64,000 nt of DNA, taken from assembly GCA_964030475.1 (NCBI GenBank), contig CAXIPT010000002.1:7338296-7402295 (forward strand). The letters run 5' to 3'. Of the stretch, positions 23,601-29,600 are shown piece after piece. Source of the DNA: Tethya wilhelma (taxonomy: Eukaryota > Porifera > Demospongiae > Tethyida > Tethyidae). The position numbers and the translations under genes were made by a program. The notes beneath the pieces were generated by a model. The model saw nothing but the letters and a program-made list of their open reading frames with translations, searched no databases and had not been told where the DNA came from. Each line of letters starts with the position of its first letter. The stretch's first letter is position 1.

Positions 23601-26600
23601 GAAAAGTAAAGAAATATTCTTGTTTACAGCCTAGTTTAGATCATACTTACCTCATTTACTGACCTTCACAAGCGTCGTAAGAATTTCGTTCAAAGATTCT
23701 TGACTTTAGTGAGGCTACTTGCCATGTCATCTCAAGACCACGTGATCACTACAAACGCTGTACATACCAATATGAGCGATAGCTTAGAAATAACTAGCAA
23801 AAAGAAGCTAAATTAGCAGCAGAACTAAAAATACCTCTCACAAACTTTCACAGACAGCTCACTTTCTTTTCTAAACGAGCCAATAAATGAACAGTCACGC
23901 AATGATCATTATGACAAAAAAGGGCGTGTACTATAGATATCCTGAGACAGTCTGCCTGTCAGGTCTGTACAGGGGATAGCTTTACATGCATGCATGCAGC
24001 TATATAATTTGTAAGCCTCTATTGAAATCGGTTCCCAACCGAAGGGTGTTGTGGGTAACCTCATGCAGTTCTTGGAACATTGTCCTGTCTGACNCCGAGT
24101 GGCAAGGGAGCACAAAATAGCATACTCATTGCTAATACAAACTGTGAACCCTATTACATTAGCTATAATATAATATAAAAGTACAGTATTACTATTAGGC
24201 CTTGATAGATTATGCCAGCATAATTTCGAGCATAATAGGTACTCTTGAGCATCAAGAATAATGCTAGCATAATAGGGTCAAATTTGTGACTATCCCAGCA
24301 TAATGGGCTTGTAGTTTGTTGGATTAGCAATATTTGACTGGATTGAATTTCCTGTAGAGTTAATGCACACTTTGTGAGTTAGTCAACCTGCTTCTTCAAA
24401 GGAATACTAAAGAATTAATGAGTAACCGACAATATAGGTGGCTGCTGAAACTATAGTCTTTCAATTTGTTTGTACTTCTGCTCATTGAAAATTGATAATT
24501 TCTGTGCCATAATGTTTGGTAGCTATTAGGCTAGCATAATAGCCAACTTGAGAAGCATAATAGGCAGATTTTAGAGCATAATAGGGCCATTCTTTGAGCA
24601 TAAAAGAAAAGAAAAATAGGCAGAGTCTTGAGCATAATCTATCAAGGCCTAATTACTATATACATTACATGAAATACTGAAATAATTATTAAGTCATAGA
24701 TCTAAAGTATAATGGCTATGCCAAACAAGACATGTACAGAAGCACTTGATATCCATCAGTGCAAGTCATTCAATTGAATTATGCATACTCAATGTGAGGT
24801 ATAGAGAACACAAGGGCTTTCTAATCTTGTATAACAATTGACAGGTATAGCTATACTAGCCTGAAGACATACAAGACTAATGATTGGAACGCTAGATGTA
24901 AAGTACATACTGACTTTCAAGAATAAGACTAAGGTTATGCAGATACATGCTGTTGATGAAGAAGTATGTCAACTTCAAGAGCTATGAACAGAGATCTGCT
25001 GCATACATGCATGTCAAGTTAGCTGAACATGTGATACTAGGATGTAATACTAGACTAAGTCTAATAGAAAGGACTACTGGCACTGGCACACTGCAGACAG
25101 ATCATGCAACATTAAAAAAATACATACAGGCTATGCCCTACCTGACAGGCTGTAAGAATACAGTTCTTTTTATAATTCAGTTTCCAAATTGCGCAACTGG
25201 TATAAGTCATTACTAGTTTGCGCAACTAAATTGCGCAATTTGCAAACTGCGTGCGCATTTTGACGATTTCCAAAATGCGTTGCGCAATTTGCAAATTGCA
25301 CAAATCGTTAAAACGCTCAGAACATATATAGTTACCATCACCCTCACCACCAACCTATTTCATCATTAATGATAATAATACTGTAAGTTAGGAAATTACA
25401 TGACATGTTATTGGTCCACTAAGTTTAATGTTTGCCTCACACTGTGTGGTAAAATATACAGTGTCCATGAAATTTTATCTTATAATGTGTATGTATATGG
25501 CCTCACGCAGCTGATTCGCACAAAAATGTTTGACTCAAAGCATCTGCGAAAGTTTAAACCTTCCAGTTATACAGTATAGTTTTAATATTTCCATGTTTCC
25601 AGCCCAGCCCAGCACACCAGCTAGTGATGTCATAGCCTTCAAAATAGTATGGTAATAACTAGTCTATATAGTGGGTGTGGCTGGTGTGGGTGATCACCTA
25701 GGGGTACTTGTCATTGGTGTATGTTACCAGCTGAGGTTGTTCGTATAATTGTCTCCTATCTCATCAGAATGGCTGGACTGCTCTGTGGGAGGCTTCAAGT
25801 AGAGGACACCATGAAGTGGTCCAGACCTTACTGGAAGGTGGTGCTGACCCCAATATTGCTGATGATGTAAGTGAAGTTCGATCACACAACATTCATACAT
25901 TTGAGATTTTAGAGCTAATACATGTAACAGGATCCAGATAAGATCTGGAAAATTTTTTTTCCAGATTCTGAAATTTCAAAGAGTTTAAAAAGCTTAGATC
26001 TAAGCCACTTGATTAGGCCTAAGCTGGTCTAAGCTTAGATCTAAGCTTCATGATTAGGCCTAAGCAGGTTTAAGCTTAGGCCTAAGCTTCAATGATTAGG
26101 TCTAAGCTTAGACCTAAGCTTCATGATTAGGTCTAAGCTTAGGCCTAAGCTTCAAGATTAGGTCTAAGCTTAGGTCTAAGCTCGAGTGATTAGGCCTAAT
26201 CAAAGAGGCTTAGATCTAAGCCTTGAAAAGTGTTCGAAAACTCAGAATCCGGAAAAAAAATTTTCCAGATCTTATCTGGATTCTGTTATGTAATAATAGT
26301 AAAAAATTCAAAATATAAGCAGTGTAGGAATGGGTAGTGCAGTAAAAAAAATTGGAAAAAGGATGGTCTCAATTTCGGCACATGACTATACTTCATTTTC
26401 ATTTTTGATCCCTCATTGATTGTCGTAAATGGTTCACAGAGTGGTCTGTATACTTGAACAAGTAGTAAAAATTTCAAAAAAATAAGTAGTGTAGGAATGG
26501 GCAGTGCGGTAAAAAGTATTGGAACAAGGCATGGTCTCAATTTTGGCACATGACTACTTCATTTTTATTGTTGATCACTTATAATTATGGATTTTCAGTG

Positions 26601-29600
26601 TTGTGTTGCGATGATCTGCATACAATAGTACCGTAGCTATCGCTTATGACTACTGCAAATTTCTCAGTACTTTATTATAGCTAATCACTTGGCTGCTGAA
26701 ATAATGGAGTAAACTATAAAAGACAGGTATATAACTTAAACTGGATTGCCAGCCAAGAGTTGGACATAAAAATGAAGTAGTCATGTGCCGAAATTGAGAC
26801 CATGCCTTGTTCCAATACTTTTTACCGCACTGCCCATTCCTACACTACTTANCTTAACAATAATGTACTTTAACTGTCGTAGTTTTCAACCTAAATTTGA
26901 TGAACTTCTTTGTACCTGTTCAACATACAAACCATCTATTGTTTGTCTCACTGAGACATGGCTTTGCAGTGATATTACTAATTCTGAGTTAAACATTCCT
27001 AATTACACTATTGTTCGCTTTGATAGAAACAGACATGGGGGAGGAGTCGCAATTTATGTCCACAACATGTTTACATTCAAAGTCCTATTGTGTGGGCCTT
27101 CTGATCTGGAGCTTATTGTAATCTCATTACAATCAAACAATCATCCAAAATGTTGTGTCGGAGTTTTTTATAGACCACCATCATCCACGATTTCTATTTT
27201 TGATACCCTTTTAGACCATTTATTTTCTGTTGACCATTCTTTGTTAAATAATTTTGTATTAATAGGTGATTTTAATGTCAATTTTTTAAACCATCAAACT
27301 TATTTTTATAGTAAAATTCAAGAGCTCATGGATAGTTTTGTACTCACCCAGGTAGTTACATCTCCTACACACATTGCTCCTCACTCTGACCCATCACTTA
27401 TTGACTTGGCTTTTGTTTCCAACATTAGCTTACTAAATTTCTGTAACACTATTCCACCACTTGCCAACTCAGACCATTATGGTCTTCACTTGTGTCTTAA
27501 TTATTCTACTGGACATACTCTGCAACCCGGCTCTACTACTCGCAGAAAGATCTGGCACTACAAACATGCTGACTTCAATACTGCCAATGATCTCTTGATG
27601 GAACTAGACCTGGAAAGTATCATTGATCCAAATGATATTCAGGCTAGCTGGGAAAACTGGAAAAAGACATTCCTAGACATCATGGATACTTGCATCCCTT
27701 CATCACTCCTACCTAACAAGAAGAGACATCCTTGGCTTACCAAAGATATTGTGAAACTAATCCATAAGAGAAACCGACAATTCAAGAAAGCTCAGAAGTC
27801 AAATGATCCAAGAGACTACTCACTCTTCAAGGAACTACGTAACCAAGTTACTAAGGAACTCAGAGCAAGTAAGCGGCAGTTCTACTCAAGCCTTAACCCC
27901 AAGAACCCAAAAGAGTTTTGGAAGTCCATCAAGTTGATTGACAGTGCAAACCAGAACCCTTCACTTCCTTTACTGGTGGATCATGCAACCAACACAACTG
28001 CTAACACAAATGATGTGAAAGCGCAACTTCTCAACCAAACATTTGTTAATCACTTCAACACAAGGCAAAAGCCTATTGACCATAATAATATTATGGACAT
28101 TCCTCCTGTAATTTCAACAGATTTTTCGCAGGACATTTTATGTTCAGAAGAAGAGGTATATGAGCTTCTGTCTTCTTTGGATGTCACAAAATCAAATGGA
28201 AGTGATGATATCTCAGCACAGATGCTCAAATCCACAGCTGTTAGTATAACTGAAGCAGTCACTCGGCTCTTTAACATCTCAATTGCACTAGGTGAACTTC
28301 CTAATGAGTGGAAAGTTTCTCGAATCACTCCCATTCCAAAGAGTGGAAATCACTCGGATCCATCTAATTATCGGCCAATTTCGCTATTGTCAATTTTAAG
28401 TAAGCTCCTAGAAAAACATGTTGCTAACCTACTGGTCGATCACATGGAGCAAAACAATCCAATTTCCCAACAACAGTGGGGCTTTTGTAAGGGGAAATCA
28501 TGTACAGGTGCTCTAGCCTTAGCAATCGATCAGTGGCATAGACATCTTGAAGATGGTAGTGATATCTGTACAGTCTTCTTTGACTATAGGAAAGCTTTCG
28601 ACACTGTCCCCCATAGAAATCTTCTCTCGAAGTTGCAATCTTATAACATCAACACATATTTACTCAGATGGCTGACAAACTATCTGTGTGAGAGAAGACA
28701 GTTCGTTTGTGTAAGTGGTTCAAGTTCAGACAAGCTAACAGTGACATCAGGTGTTCCTCAAGGTTCAGTTCTTGGGCCAACTTTATTTATCATCTATATT
28801 AATGACATTACCAATGTTCCCCTGTCAAATAGCACTCTGGCATTATTTGCAGATGACATCATGTTGTATAAGCCAATTCGTACACCAGCAGATCTTTACC
28901 AAATTCAAAGTGACATCTCTAGTCTAACACAGTGGACTGATGATAATCTCCTGCAATTTAATGAAGTCAAGTGCAAATATATGGTCATCTCGAGGAAACG
29001 GAATCAGACTTTAACTTTTCCACCATTTACAATACACAATATTAACCTGGAAAGAACTGAACAATATAAATATCTTGGAGTATGGTTAACATCCAATCTA
29101 ACTTGGAATATGCATGTAACAGAAACCTGTAAAAAGGCGAGGCAAAAGATTGGTGCACTCTATAGGAAATGTTACAAGTTTACTAGCAAAAATGTAATGC
29201 TTAAACTCTACCTAACATGCATCAGGCCAGACCTGGAATATGCAGCTCCAGTCTGGTCCCCCTACCAGAATGGCCTGATTGACTCACTGGAGAAGGTGCA
29301 AAAGTTTGCCATACGAGTGTGCTCTAAAAACTGGTCCACAAACTACGAGACTTTACTGACCATGAATGGTATCCCCACCCTGTCTAAAAGACGACTATTT
29401 CTCAAACTGTCATTTCTATTCAACATCTTGAAGGGTAACTACAGGATGCCTGACCATGCACCAATTGAATACAAACAGTACAGTCATCAGTCACGGTCAC
29501 ACTCAGCCCAACTAGCAGTTCCATTTGCAAGAACAAATGCGTTTAAATTTTCATTTTTCAATGACTCAGTTCGACTATGGAATACACTGCCTCATGAATT

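Larger units (their letters stand above)
22954..25325. mobile_element. 2.37-kb inverted-repeat element with nested insertions
   Basis: Ends atgttc...gcattttg (left) and its inverted partner (right, aaaacgctcagaacat). Each is followed inward by aatttgcgcaaattgcaaaatgcgc-like sequence, about 50 bp in all. The gene A intron resumes cleanly on both sides (gtatgtatgata / tagttaccatc), with atatat at both junctions. A minus-strand LINE 3' fragment and an N (24094) lie inside. No transposase frame seen. The rest of the interior, including a short frame at 24947-25216, is unrecognised. Confidence 0.75.

Noticed and set aside
24947..25216. 89-codon frame inside the 2.4-kb element
   Set aside because: No recognisable motif, AT-rich, and not shared with the related repeats; cannot be told from chance.
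26785..26850. ATG at 26785 as the start of the LINE protein
   Set aside because: These codons are the right arm of a Q repeat joined through an N; the same peptide appears at other Q copies in the window.
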